NCBI RefSeq assembly: GCF_003206155.1
Contig: NZ_PZJV01000003.1
Coordinates: 136,652-200,651, forward strand
DNA length: 64,000 nucleotides
From: Salinicola halophilus
Lineage (GTDB): Bacteria > Pseudomonadota > Gammaproteobacteria > Pseudomonadales > Halomonadaceae
Reading direction: 5' to 3'
This document shows positions 26,340 to 35,175 of this stretch, one piece after another; within the stretch, counting starts at the first letter, position 1; each line of letters starts with the position of its first letter. The notes beneath the pieces were generated by a model. The model saw only the letters and a list, made by a program, of their open reading frames with translations. It made no database searches and was not told the DNA's origin. The position numbers and the translations under genes are program-made.

Positions 26340-27673
26340 ATCACTCCTTATCGACGGCCGGGGCCTGGGATGTGGCCGGTGTGTGGCGGCCGCTGGGCGT
26401 CGAGTTGCAGGACCGGCTGCGCAGTCTGCTGCCGATACTGGCCATGGTGATGGCGACGCCCAATGATCCAGCCGCCGAGCCCACGCTTCACTGGGACGAC
26501 GAAGACTGGATGCGGGTACGCGCCGTTCGCCACGGGGGCGGCATGCCGCTTTCGTTTTACCGGCTCGACGTGGCGCCCTGGTTCGAATCGCGCTTCTCGC
26601 CGCCCTTCGACTGGGACCGCCTGGCACAGGAACTCGTGCCGTACGTCGCCGATCTCGGCTTTACGCACGTTGCACTCGATGCCGGTTTGCTGAAAGCGGA
26701 GGACACCGTCGCTGCACGGTTCGTCGAAACCTGCCACGTGGCCGGCGTCGGCGTGATCGTTCGCGGCGACGAGAGTCACTGCTTTGCCGAAAATGGCTGG
26801 CGCGAGCGCTGTCGACGGCTCCATCTCGACGGCATCGAAGAGATACAGGAGGACGGCCGGCCGGCGCGCTGCCGCCTGTTCGTCGACGTCGATGCCCGTG
26901 AAGAGCTCAAGCTGGAATTTCGTCCGCGCTGGCGAGAGGCGAGCGCGGCCTATCTCGCATTCACGCCCGGTGAGCGTACCGAGCACCATGCGGACTGGAT
27001 CGAGGCGTTGACCCCCGTCGAGAGCGGACGCGGCATTCTCGAACAGTCCCCATCGCTCGAAACGCCGATCGGACGCTGGCGCCGGCCCATTCACGGCGAC
27101 GCCTGGCAGCGGTTCGCGACGCTGCGTACGACCCTGGCGACGATGTGGGCGCTGCCCGGTGAGAAATGGCTGAGCATGGGCGTGGAGTTCGCGCAGGATC
27201 TCGCCGAACCCTTCGACAAACCGATGCACTGGCCGCTGCTGCTCGAGACTCCGCATGCCGGCATGCTGCGGCTGGTCGCGGATCTCAATCGCCTGTATGT
27301 CAACGAGCCGGCACTCCAGGTGCGCGACAACGAACGCTACGGTTTCCGCTGGCTCGTTGCCGATGACAGTGACAACAACGTCGTCGTCTTTGCCCGGCGG
27401 GCCGAAAGCGGTCACGCCACGCTGCTGTGCATCAGCAACTTCGACGCTCAGGTCCATCACGACTACCGCTTCGGGGTACCCGCCGCCGGTCGCTGGCGGG
27501 AGATATTCAACAGCGACAGCGTTTTCTACGGTGGCAGCAACGTCGGCAACGGTCGCGTCCTCAACACCGCCCCCCAGAGCAGCCATGGCTGGTCCCAATC
27601 CCTGTCGCTGATCGTGCCGCCCCTGGCAACGCTCTTCTTGCGTCACGAAATCTGGTACGAGGAAGCCCAATGA
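26336..27673 (+). CDS. GlgB-like pseudoenzyme lacking the catalytic part of the barrel
   Basis: A 445-residue paralogue of the glycogen branching enzyme encoded at 37424-39637. Residues 51-140 align with GlgB 232-345 (LHWDDEDW against [22 protein letters not shown] against [24 protein letters not shown] against [10 protein letters not shown]). Residues 254-440 align with GlgB 553-734 (GDAWQRFATLR, MGVEFAQ, FYGGSNVGNG). The intervening 207 GlgB residues, which carry the nucleophile Asp, acid/base Glu and third Asp, are replaced by 113 unrelated residues without those motifs, and the CBM48 domain is missing. It should bind glucan or partner proteins rather than branch. The frame is intact and joined by ATGA overlaps to glgA and treZ, so it is under selection and not debris. 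Confidence 0.8.
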   Translation: MNHSLSTAGAWDVAGVWRPLGVELQDRLRSLLPILAMVMATPNDPAAEPTLHWDDEDWMRVRAVRHGGGMPLSFYRLDVAPWFESRFSPPFDWDRLAQELVPYVADLGFTHVALDAGLLKAEDTVAARFVETCHVAGVGVIVRGDESHCFAENGWRERCRRLHLDGIEEIQEDGRPARCRLFVDVDAREELKLEFRPRWREASAAYLAFTPGERTEHHADWIEALTPVESGRGILEQSPSLETPIGRWRRPIHGDAWQRFATLRTTLATMWALPGEKWLSMGVEFAQDLAEPFDKPMHWPLLLETPHAGMLRLVADLNRLYVNEPALQVRDNERYGFRWLVADDSDNNVVVFARRAESGHATLLCISNFDAQVHHDYRFGVPAAGRWREIFNSDSVFYGGSNVGNGRVLNTAPQSSHGWSQSLSLIVPPLATLFLRHEIWYEEAQ

Positions 27674-29517
27674 GTACGCCACGTCCTTCGTCGTCGGATT
27701 CGTCCAGCGGGCGCCCGTTCGTGCCCACTTACGGCGCCACACCGGGTCGTGATGGCGTCACGCGGTTTCGTCTGTGGGCGCCCAATGCGGCTCGGGTAGT
27801 CCTGGAGCGGGAAGGTGCGCCTGCCATTGCCATGACGCCGGCCGACGACGGCGATTTCGTCGCTGAAGCCGACTGTCCCCCCGGCAGTGCCTATCGCTAT
27901 CGCGTCTTCGTCGGTGACGACGAGGCCGGCATGGCCGTCCCCGATCCGGCTTCCAAGGCGCTGCGTGACGGCGTCGACGGTCATTCCATCGTCGTCGACC
28001 CCTCGGCCTACGCCTGGCAGCATCCCGAGTGGCAGGGACGCCCCTGGGAAGAGACCGTCATCTACGAGGTACACCTTGGCGCATGCGGCGGGATCGACGG
28101 TCTAAAGGCGCAGCTGCCGGCGCTCGTCGAGCTCGGCATTACCGCCATCGAGCTGATGCCGCTCGCCGAATGCCCCGGCGAGCGCAACTGGGGCTACGAC
28201 GGCGTTCAGCCCTACGCCGTTGCCGCCCACTACGGCTCCCCCGAGGCGCTCAAGGCACTGGTCGACGCGGTGCACGCGCACGGCCTGATGATCTTTCTGG
28301 ATGTCGTCTACAACCACTTCGGGCCCGACGGCAACTTTCTGCCGCACTACGCCAAGCGCTTTTTCCGCGAGGATCTCCAGACGCCCTGGGGAGCGGCGAT
28401 CGATTTCCGCGAGCCGCGGGTGAGACGCTTTTTCATCGACAATGCGTTGATGTGGCTCGACGACTACCGCTTCGACGGCCTGCGATTCGACGCCGTCCAT
28501 GCCATCAGCGAGCGGGATTTCCTGGTCGAACTCCAGCAGACGCTGAGACGTGACGTGGGGTCGCGCCGACACTGCCATCTGATTCTCGAAAACGAGCACA
28601 ACGAGTCGAGCCATCTCGGTAAGGGGGGCTTCGATGCGCAGTGGGCCGATGACTGGCACAACGTGATGCACGTGCTGCTGACCGGGGAGAAAGAGGGCTA
28701 TTACGCCGATTTCTTCGACAGTGCGACCGACAAGCTCGCCACGGTGCTGCGCGAGGGCTTCCTCTATCAGGGGCAGACGACGCGCAAGGGCGAGTCGCGC
28801 GGCGAGCCGAGTGGGCACCTGCCATCCACGGCTTTCGTCAATTTCCTGCAGAACCACGATCAGATCGGCAACCGGGCGCTCGGCGATCGTCTGAGCACGC
28901 TGGTCGAGCCGGCCGCGCTCGAGGCGGCGACGCTCGCGCTGCTGCTGACGCCGCCAATCCCGCTGATCTTCATGGGGGAAGAGTGGGGCTCCAAGCAACC
29001 GTTTCTGTTCTTCACCGATCATCGCGACGAGCTCGCCGACGCGGTACGCGAAGGGCGCCGGCGTGAATTCGCCGACTTCAGCGCGTTCGAGGACCCGGCC
29101 CAGCGCGAACGAATTCCCGATCCCAACGCTGCCGCCACCTTTGAGGCGTCGCGTCTCGACGCGAGCGAAGCGCAGCACCCTGATCACCGCGTGCGGCGGG
29201 AACAGTTCGCGCGCTGGCTGGCGCTGCGACATTGCGTGCTGGTGCCTCGCCTCGACGGCGCCAGCGGCGAGAGCGCCAGCGTGCTCGGCGACAGGGCAGT
29301 GGAGGCCACCTGGCGGCTGGGTGATGCCAGCCGCCTCACGCTGCGGATCAATCTCTCGCGTGAGGCGGTCGCTATCGAAGATGAGACGATGGCGTGGGTC
29401 ACATCCCATGACGAGATACGCGAGGCGCTCGCGAACCGCGAGCTGCCTCCCCATAGTGCGGCACTCTGGCTCGAGCCGAGTGCGGATACCCGCGGCAAGG
29501 ATGCCCAGAATCCATGA
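27670..29517 (+). CDS. treZ: malto-oligosyltrehalose trehalohydrolase
   Basis: GH13 enzyme of 615 residues that releases trehalose from maltooligosyl-trehalose made by TreY. An N-terminal CBM48-like domain (RFRLWAPNAARVVL, about residues 28-41) precedes the barrel with GYDGVQPYAVAAHYGSP and FLDVVYNHFGPDGN. Catalytic residues: nucleophile in GLRFDAVHAI, acid/base in LILENEHNES, third Asp in LQNHDQIGNRA. The start at 27670 overlaps the preceding stop by 4 nt (ATGA). It functions with treY two genes downstream to turn the reducing ends of glucan into trehalose, a compatible solute. Confidence 0.95.
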   Translation: MSTPRPSSSDSSSGRPFVPTYGATPGRDGVTRFRLWAPNAARVVLEREGAPAIAMTPADDGDFVAEADCPPGSAYRYRVFVGDDEAGMAVPDPASKALRDGVDGHSIVVDPSAYAWQHPEWQGRPWEETVIYEVHLGACGGIDGLKAQLPALVELGITAIELMPLAECPGERNWGYDGVQPYAVAAHYGSPEALKALVDAVHAHGLMIFLDVVYNHFGPDGNFLPHYAKRFFREDLQTPWGAAIDFREPRVRRFFIDNALMWLDDYRFDGLRFDAVHAISERDFLVELQQTLRRDVGSRRHCHLILENEHNESSHLGKGGFDAQWADDWHNVMHVLLTGEKEGYYADFFDSATDKLATVLREGFLYQGQTTRKGESRGEPSGHLPSTAFVNFLQNHDQIGNRALGDRLSTLVEPAALEAATLALLLTPPIPLIFMGEEWGSKQPFLFFTDHRDELADAVREGRRREFADFSAFEDPAQRERIPDPNAAATFEASRLDASEAQHPDHRVRREQFARWLALRHCVLVPRLDGASGESASVLGDRAVEATWRLGDASRLTLRINLSREAVAIEDETMAWVTSHDEIREALANRELPPHSAALWLEPSADTRGKDAQNP

Positions 29518-31658
29518 ACGATGACGATAGTAGTGCCCCTGCGAGTGCCGACCGCGATCCCTCTTCGCTCCGGGCGCTCGCCGAGGCGGTAGGGCTCATT
29601 CTCGAGTGGTCGGGAAGCGACGATCAGCCGAAGACACTAGCCCCCGAGCGTCAGCGTGAGATGCTCGCCCGCCTCGGATTCTCGGCGGACGACGAGACCC
29701 AGGCGAGCGAAAGTCTCGATCGCCTGCGACAGCGGCTACCCCCTTACGACTGCCAGACGCTACCGCCACTGCTGATCGCCGATCAGGGCGTGAGCTATGC
29801 CGTGCCGCTGATGAGCGGTGCGGGCATGGCCTTTACGCTGCGCCTGGAGAGCGGCGAAACGCTGGAAGGCCAGCTAGACGATTGGGGATGTCTGCCGATC
29901 GTCCGCGCCTGTGGCTATCACAGCCTGACGCTGATGGGCCGACGCGGCGAAGAGTGCGCGACACGAACCCTGGCAGTGGCGCCGTCGCGCTGCTTCATGC
30001 CCTCGGACGTTCTCTCCTCGCCGTCGCCGTCGACCCGGCTTTGGGGGGTCGCGGCTCAGCTCTACGGGCTTCGACGTGAAGGCGACGGCGGGCTCGGCGA
30101 TCTCGAAAGTCTCGCGGCACTCTGTGAGTCGCTCGGCAGCGCAGGCGCCGACGCCCTGGCGATCAGCCCGATCCATGCGCAGCTCGGCGATGATGGCCGC
30201 AACTACAGCCCTTACTCCCCCTCGAGCCGGCTCTACTACAACGTCTGGCACGCCGCGCCCGAGGCGCTGTTCGATGCCGAGACGCTGGCCAAGGTGCGCG
30301 AGCCGTTCGCCGATGCCATGGCAGCGCAGGAGCAGCAGACGCTGATCGACTGGCCGACGAGCGTGCGATTGAAGCTCGAGATGCTCGAGCGACTGTTCGA
30401 CCACGTGCAGCGCGACGAGAGTGCGCTGGCATGGCGCTCACAGTTCGTCGCTTTTCGACGTGACGGCGGCGAGGCACTGGAGCGCCACTGTCGCTTCGAG
30501 GCGCTCCAGGCGCATGCCGAGACCCGGGACTGGCGACAGTGGCCCGCCGAGTGGCAGAACGCCTACAGCGACACGGTCGAGGCCTTCGTCGACGAGCATC
30601 GTGAAACGGTGACATTCGCCGCCTTTCTGCAGTGGCTGATGGCTGCAGGGCTCGACGCGGTTCAGCAGCGCGCCAAGGAGGCGGGCATGTCGGTGGGATT
30701 GATCGCCGACCTTGCCGTCGGCGTCGACCCCAGCGGTAGCCAGGCCTGGAGCTTCCCGGAAGAGATGCTGACTACCTTCAGCGTGGGCGCGCCGCCGGAC
30801 GCCTTCAACGCGCACGGGCAAAAGTGGGGCGTAGCGGCGTTTTCCCCGTTGGGGCTGGTCGACAGCGGCTACCGTGGTTTTCTCGGCATGCTGCGCGCCG
30901 GCTTCGCCCATGCAGGCGGCCTGCGGATCGATCACATCCTGGGGCTGTCACGCCTGTGGCTGATCCCCGAAGGCGTCGAGGCGGACGGGGGCGCCTATCT
31001 TCGCTATCCGCTGGACGACATGCTGCGGCTCGTCGCCCTGGAATCCTGGCGTCATAGGGCGATCGTCATCGGCGAGGATCTGGGGACCGTCGAGGCGGGC
31101 CTGCGCGAGCAGCTCGAGAGTCGTGGCGTCCTCGGCATCAGCGTGTTCTGGTTCGAACGTGACGGCGATGACTTTCTCCCGGCCGCGAAGTGGCGTAGCG
31201 GCACCATGGCCACCACGACGACCCATGACCTGCCCACGATCGCCGGCTGGTGGCAGGGGCATGATCTCGAGTGGCGCGAATCGCTCGGGCTGTTCGGCGA
31301 GGGCGAAACGCTGGAAGGCAGTCGTGCCGAGCGGCGCCGGGACCGCCGACGTCTCGCCGAGGCGTGCGGACTCGGTTTTGCCGACGCCGACGACGGGCTC
31401 GACAGCGATGCCATCGCCGTCGACACGGTCATCGATGCCGTGATCGACTTCGTCAACGCCACGCCCACGGCGCTGACGCTACTGCCGCTCGAAGACGTGC
31501 TCGGGCTGATCGAGCAGCCCAACCTGCCCGGTACGATCGACGAACACCCCAACTGGCGGCGTCGGCTCACGGCCCCCGCGAGCGAGCTGCTCAAAGCGCC
31601 GGCGGCGCAGCAGCGGCTTTCACGCATCGCCGACGGCCGTCAGGGAGAAGACGCATGA
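29514..31658 (+). CDS. malQ: 4-alpha-glucanotransferase (amylomaltase)
   Basis: GH77 disproportionating enzyme of 714 residues that moves alpha-1,4-glucan segments between chains. An N-terminal region of about 160 residues precedes the barrel, as in E. coli MalQ. Signature parts: GDLESLAALCESLGSAGA, SPYSPSSRLYYN, nucleophile in GLRIDHILGLSRLW, acid/base in VIGEDLGTVE, third Asp in TTTHDLPTIAGWW. Start and end both overlap neighbours by 4 nt. In this operon it probably adjusts chain length for TreY and recycles short maltodextrins. Confidence 0.95.
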   Translation: MNDDDSSAPASADRDPSSLRALAEAVGLILEWSGSDDQPKTLAPERQREMLARLGFSADDETQASESLDRLRQRLPPYDCQTLPPLLIADQGVSYAVPLMSGAGMAFTLRLESGETLEGQLDDWGCLPIVRACGYHSLTLMGRRGEECATRTLAVAPSRCFMPSDVLSSPSPSTRLWGVAAQLYGLRREGDGGLGDLESLAALCESLGSAGADALAISPIHAQLGDDGRNYSPYSPSSRLYYNVWHAAPEALFDAETLAKVREPFADAMAAQEQQTLIDWPTSVRLKLEMLERLFDHVQRDESALAWRSQFVAFRRDGGEALERHCRFEALQAHAETRDWRQWPAEWQNAYSDTVEAFVDEHRETVTFAAFLQWLMAAGLDAVQQRAKEAGMSVGLIADLAVGVDPSGSQAWSFPEEMLTTFSVGAPPDAFNAHGQKWGVAAFSPLGLVDSGYRGFLGMLRAGFAHAGGLRIDHILGLSRLWLIPEGVEADGGAYLRYPLDDMLRLVALESWRHRAIVIGEDLGTVEAGLREQLESRGVLGISVFWFERDGDDFLPAAKWRSGTMATTTTHDLPTIAGWWQGHDLEWRESLGLFGEGETLEGSRAERRRDRRRLAEACGLGFADADDGLDSDAIAVDTVIDAVIDFVNATPTALTLLPLEDVLGLIEQPNLPGTIDEHPNWRRRLTAPASELLKAPAAQQRLSRIADGRQGEDA

Positions 31659-34261
31659 GACAGATTCGCGCCACCGTACGCCTGCAGTTGCACAAGGATT
31701 TCGACTTCGAGCAGGCGCGCCGGCAGGTCGACTACTACGCCGCACTGGGCGTCAGTCACTACTATCTGTCGCCCATTCTGCGCTCGCGGCAGGGTTCCAC
31801 GCACGGCTACGACGGCGTCGACCCCACGCGGATCGACCCCGAGCTCGGCGGCGAAGCCGGCTTCGAAGCGCTGGTCGAGACCCTGCACGCACATGACATG
31901 GGCGTGATCGCCGACATCGTCCCCAACCACCTCGCCGTGAGTTCGGAAAACCCCTGGTGGCAGGATCTGCTCGCCAACGGACGTGACGGCGAGTTCGCCC
32001 GCTGTTTCGACGTCGACTGGGATCAGCCGGGCGCCGAGGGTCGGCTGCTGCTGCCGTTTCTGGGCGATCGCTATCAAACGATTCTCGAGGCCGGCGAGCT
32101 CACGCTCGTTCACGACGCCGAGCGCCAGCGTTTCCTCGTGGCCTATCACGAGAATCGCTTCCCCATCGGCGACCGCCATACACAGGCGATTCTCGACAGT
32201 GGTGACGGTCGCGACCCGCAGGCCGCGCTTGCCAACTACGATGTCGCGACGGTGCAGGGTCGGGCACGCCTTCACGCGCTGCTCGAAAAGCAGGCCTATC
32301 GGCTCGCCCACTGGCGCATGGGCAACGATGCGCTCAACTGGCGGCGCTTTTTCGATATCACCGAGCTTGCCGGTGTGCGCGTCGAAGACGAGAGCGTGTT
32401 CGATCTCTCCCACGCCTGCATCCTGTCACTGGTCGAGCGCGGGCTGATCGACGGGCTGCGCATCGATCACGTCGACGGGCTCGCGGACCCCAAGGGCTAC
32501 TGCCTGCGCCTGCGTCAGCGTCTGGATGCGATTGCCGGGCGCACCGAATCGGTGTCGCGCATTCCGATCTACGTCGAGAAGATCCTCGCCGGCCATGAAA
32601 CCCTGCACACCGACTGGGGCGTGGACGGCACCAGCGGTTACGAGTTTCTGGATGCCGTCTCCGGGGTCCAGCACGACCCGGCGGGCGAGGCGCCGCTCAA
32701 GCAGCTATGGCGAGACGTCAGCGGGCGCAGCGGGGATTTCGCCGCCGAGATTCGGGCAGCGCGTCGCGAGATGATCGAAGGGCCGCTGACGGCCGAGTTC
32801 GAACGCTGCGTGCTGTCGTTTCGCGCCCTGGCGCGGCGCGACGTGTCGACTCGCGAGCTCAGCGAACCGGCGATCCGTCGCGTGACCCACGCGCTGGCGG
32901 TCGCCTATCCGGTCTATCGCAGCTACGCCGACCGTGACGGTCGCCCGGCTCAGGACGCCAAGGATTTCGCCGCGGCACGCGCGCTCGCCGCCAAGACGTT
33001 GTCCGCTCCGGACGCTGCCTGGCTTTCGCGGTTCGATGCCTGGCTCGGCGGTGAAGCCCCCGGCGACTACGATGATGACGAAGCGGCGTTGCGGCTCGAA
33101 GCGATCGCGCGTTTCCAGCAGTTGACCTCGCCGCTGGCAGCCAAGGCGGTGGAAGATACCGCCGGCTATCGCTCAGCGACCCTGATCTCGCGTAACGACG
33201 TGGGCTGTGAAGGGGAGACTTTCGCCTACGCTCCTGCCCACTTTCACGCCCAGAGCGAGACGCGTCGCGCCGCATTCCCGCGCGGGATGATCACGACCGC
33301 CACCCATGACCACAAACGTGGCGAGGACGTGCGCGCGCGGCTGGCGGCAATCAGCGAGCTGACGGCGCTGGTGCCCAGTCTCGACGCCTGGTCGCGAGAT
33401 GCGAGGCTTTACGACGGCGTCGATCGCCCCAGCGGTGGCGACCGGCTGATGCTGCTGCAGGTCATGCTGGCCGCTTGGCCGATCGGGCTTGCCGGCGATG
33501 ACCGCGATGGCCTGGCAGGCTATGCCGACCGACTCGCCGCCTGGCAGCAGAAGGCGATGCGCGAAGCCAAGCTCGACAGCCACTGGCTGGCGCCGGACGC
33601 CGACTACGAGCAGGCCGGCGAAGACGTCATTCGCCGGCTGCTTTGCGGAGACGAGGTGACACGCGAACTCGCCGCTGCGGCACGACGACTCGACCTGCCG
33701 GGTGCCATCAACGGCCTGGCACAAACGACGCTCAGACTCTGCGCGCCGGGGGTGCCGGATCTCTACCAGGGCACCGAGTTCTGGGATCAGACGCTGGTCG
33801 ACCCCGATAACCGTCGCCCGGTGGACATGGCGGCGCGACGCGACGCCCTGGACTCGATGAACGCCAAGGATGCCTGGCGCTACTGGCAGGACGGTGCGGT
33901 CAAGCAGCTCGTCATCCAACGCCTGCTGGCGCTACGTCAGGAGAACCCTGCGCTGTTCCTCGAAGGGGATTACCAGCCGTTGAACGCCGAGGGCGACAAG
34001 GCGGCGCACGTCATCGCCTTCGCCCGCACGACGCCGACGGCGACGGTGGTCGCCGCCGTCCCGCGTCTGTCGACGGCGCTTGCCCGCGAAGGTAGCGCGA
34101 CGCTCGACTGGGGGAACACCCGTTTGCGTCTCGATGGACTCGAGAAATGGAATGGCGGCACCGAGCAGTTCACCCATGAGGCCGTAACCGCCGACGAAAC
34201 GCTGTCGCTGGGCCATGCAATGCGGGACTTCCCCTGCGCGGTCTGGGTATGGCGTGCATGA
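31655..34261 (+). CDS. treY: malto-oligosyltrehalose synthase
   Basis: GH13 intramolecular transglucosylase of 868 residues converting the terminal alpha-1,4 bond of a maltodextrin to alpha-1,1. Family blocks: TVRLQLHKDFDFEQA at the N-terminus, HYYLSPILRSRQGSTHGYD, VIADIVPNHLAV, catalytic Asp in GLRIDHVDGLADPKGY, Glu in IYVEKILAGHETL, DGTSGYEFLDAV, and the third Asp in ATHDHKRGEDVRAR. The start at 31655 overlaps the malQ stop (ATGA). Last of the five tightly coupled genes. Confidence 0.96.
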   Translation: MRQIRATVRLQLHKDFDFEQARRQVDYYAALGVSHYYLSPILRSRQGSTHGYDGVDPTRIDPELGGEAGFEALVETLHAHDMGVIADIVPNHLAVSSENPWWQDLLANGRDGEFARCFDVDWDQPGAEGRLLLPFLGDRYQTILEAGELTLVHDAERQRFLVAYHENRFPIGDRHTQAILDSGDGRDPQAALANYDVATVQGRARLHALLEKQAYRLAHWRMGNDALNWRRFFDITELAGVRVEDESVFDLSHACILSLVERGLIDGLRIDHVDGLADPKGYCLRLRQRLDAIAGRTESVSRIPIYVEKILAGHETLHTDWGVDGTSGYEFLDAVSGVQHDPAGEAPLKQLWRDVSGRSGDFAAEIRAARREMIEGPLTAEFERCVLSFRALARRDVSTRELSEPAIRRVTHALAVAYPVYRSYADRDGRPAQDAKDFAAARALAAKTLSAPDAAWLSRFDAWLGGEAPGDYDDDEAALRLEAIARFQQLTSPLAAKAVEDTAGYRSATLISRNDVGCEGETFAYAPAHFHAQSETRRAAFPRGMITTATHDHKRGEDVRARLAAISELTALVPSLDAWSRDARLYDGVDRPSGGDRLMLLQVMLAAWPIGLAGDDRDGLAGYADRLAAWQQKAMREAKLDSHWLAPDADYEQAGEDVIRRLLCGDEVTRELAAAARRLDLPGAINGLAQTTLRLCAPGVPDLYQGTEFWDQTLVDPDNRRPVDMAARRDALDSMNAKDAWRYWQDGAVKQLVIQRLLALRQENPALFLEGDYQPLNAEGDKAAHVIAFARTTPTATVVAAVPRLSTALAREGSATLDWGNTRLRLDGLEKWNGGTEQFTHEAVTADETLSLGHAMRDFPCAVWVWRA

Positions 34262-34448
34262 CGTCAGCCGCTATGGTTAGAAGTAGGGTTGGAGAGTGGA
34301 GGGCATCGATGGTCAGTTCCTTCGTCGATGCCTCAGGAAAGAGAGAGAAACTAAGGTCCCGAGAATCGACAGTGACGTTCTCGAGACGAGATGAAGTGAC
34401 GGCGGGGCAGGGAAGCCCCCGTCTTTTGACCGTACAAGGGGAAAGATC

Positions 34449-35012
34449 ATGACGAGTCGCGAGCAGCGGGTGCGGATGTTGGCCTATCGAATCTGGGAGT
34501 CCGAGGGGCGCCCGGAGGGTCAGGAGCAGCGCCATTGGGAGATGGCAGAGCGTATCGTCGAGGCGGAGAACGCCCGCGAAGAAGAGCACGAGTGGCAGCC
34601 AGCTGGTGACGAGCCGTCTCCGCTGGAAGGCGAGGAGCCGCCGGCGGAACCCGACGAGATCGGTATCGACGAGCCGCGGCTTCCCCTCGATGACCCCGAG
34701 ACCGAGGCGTTGAAGGAAGAGGATACCGCCGTCGAGGTTCGTCCGACCGAAGAGGCGCAGCCGCAAGACGACGTTTCGCCAACGGCCGAAGGCACCGATG
34801 CGGCATCGAAGGCCAAGCCGACGAGCAAGCGCAGCACGACGAAGCGCGCCTCGACGAGCCAGAAGTCGTCGACGAATCAGAAGACGACCGCGAGCAAGCG
34901 CGCCGGTTCGAGCACCAAGAGCACGACGAAAGCGTCGTCGAACGCCAGCAGCGCCGATACGACGGCGGCCACGACGCGTAAACCGCGGTCCAGTCGCAGC
35001 AAAAACGATTAG
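34449..35012 (+). CDS. DUF2934 protein with acidic centre and Lys/Ser/Thr-rich tail
   Basis: A 187-residue protein with three zones. Residues 1-40 are the DUF2934 domain (RMLAYRIWESEGRPEGQEQ, then HWEMAERIVEAEN). Residues about 45-120 are highly acidic and Pro-rich. Residues about 120-187 are a basic repetitive tail dominated by Lys, Ser, Thr and Ala, with units such as KRSTTKRAST, resembling histone-H1-like tails. GGGGAAAGATC precedes the ATG. The DUF2934 gene between treY and glgX is also present in the equivalent Pseudomonas cluster, so a role in glucan or osmotic-stress physiology is plausible. Function is unknown. Confidence 0.82.
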   Translation: MTSREQRVRMLAYRIWESEGRPEGQEQRHWEMAERIVEAENAREEEHEWQPAGDEPSPLEGEEPPAEPDEIGIDEPRLPLDDPETEALKEEDTAVEVRPTEEAQPQDDVSPTAEGTDAASKAKPTSKRSTTKRASTSQKSSTNQKTTASKRAGSSTKSTTKASSNASSADTTAATTRKPRSSRSKND

Positions 35013-35025
35013 CCCGACCCAACCG

Positions 35026-35090
35026 CCGGGGCGCATTCAGGAAAGAAGCGCCCCGGTGTCCTGCGTGGCTCGATGGTTGGCGCCACGCAG
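35026..35090 (+). terminator. two hairpins downstream of the DUF2934 gene
   Basis: A 9-bp stem (CCGGGGCGC at 35026-35034 with 35048-35056) is followed by another 9-bp stem (CTGCGTGGC at 35061-35069 with 35082-35090). Neither has a T-run, so this may be a weak or factor-dependent terminator, or an RNA-stability element between DUF2934 and glgX. Confidence 0.4.
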
Positions 35091-35175
35091 GCGTAATGCT
35101 TGTTCAGCCCTCCCGACGGCTCAGGCCGGGGATCTCAATTAGACGGGGCGAACCCGGTCTTCGATGGAGCGACAC

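Noticed and set aside
26336-27673. Reading the GlgB-like gene as a decaying pseudogene
   Set aside because: There is no stop or frameshift, the frame keeps protein-like composition throughout, and both ends keep 4-nt coupling overlaps; a maintained pseudoenzyme fits better.
28102-29454. 450-residue minus-strand frame opposite treZ
   Set aside because: It lies wholly within treZ and its composition is typical of an antisense shadow.
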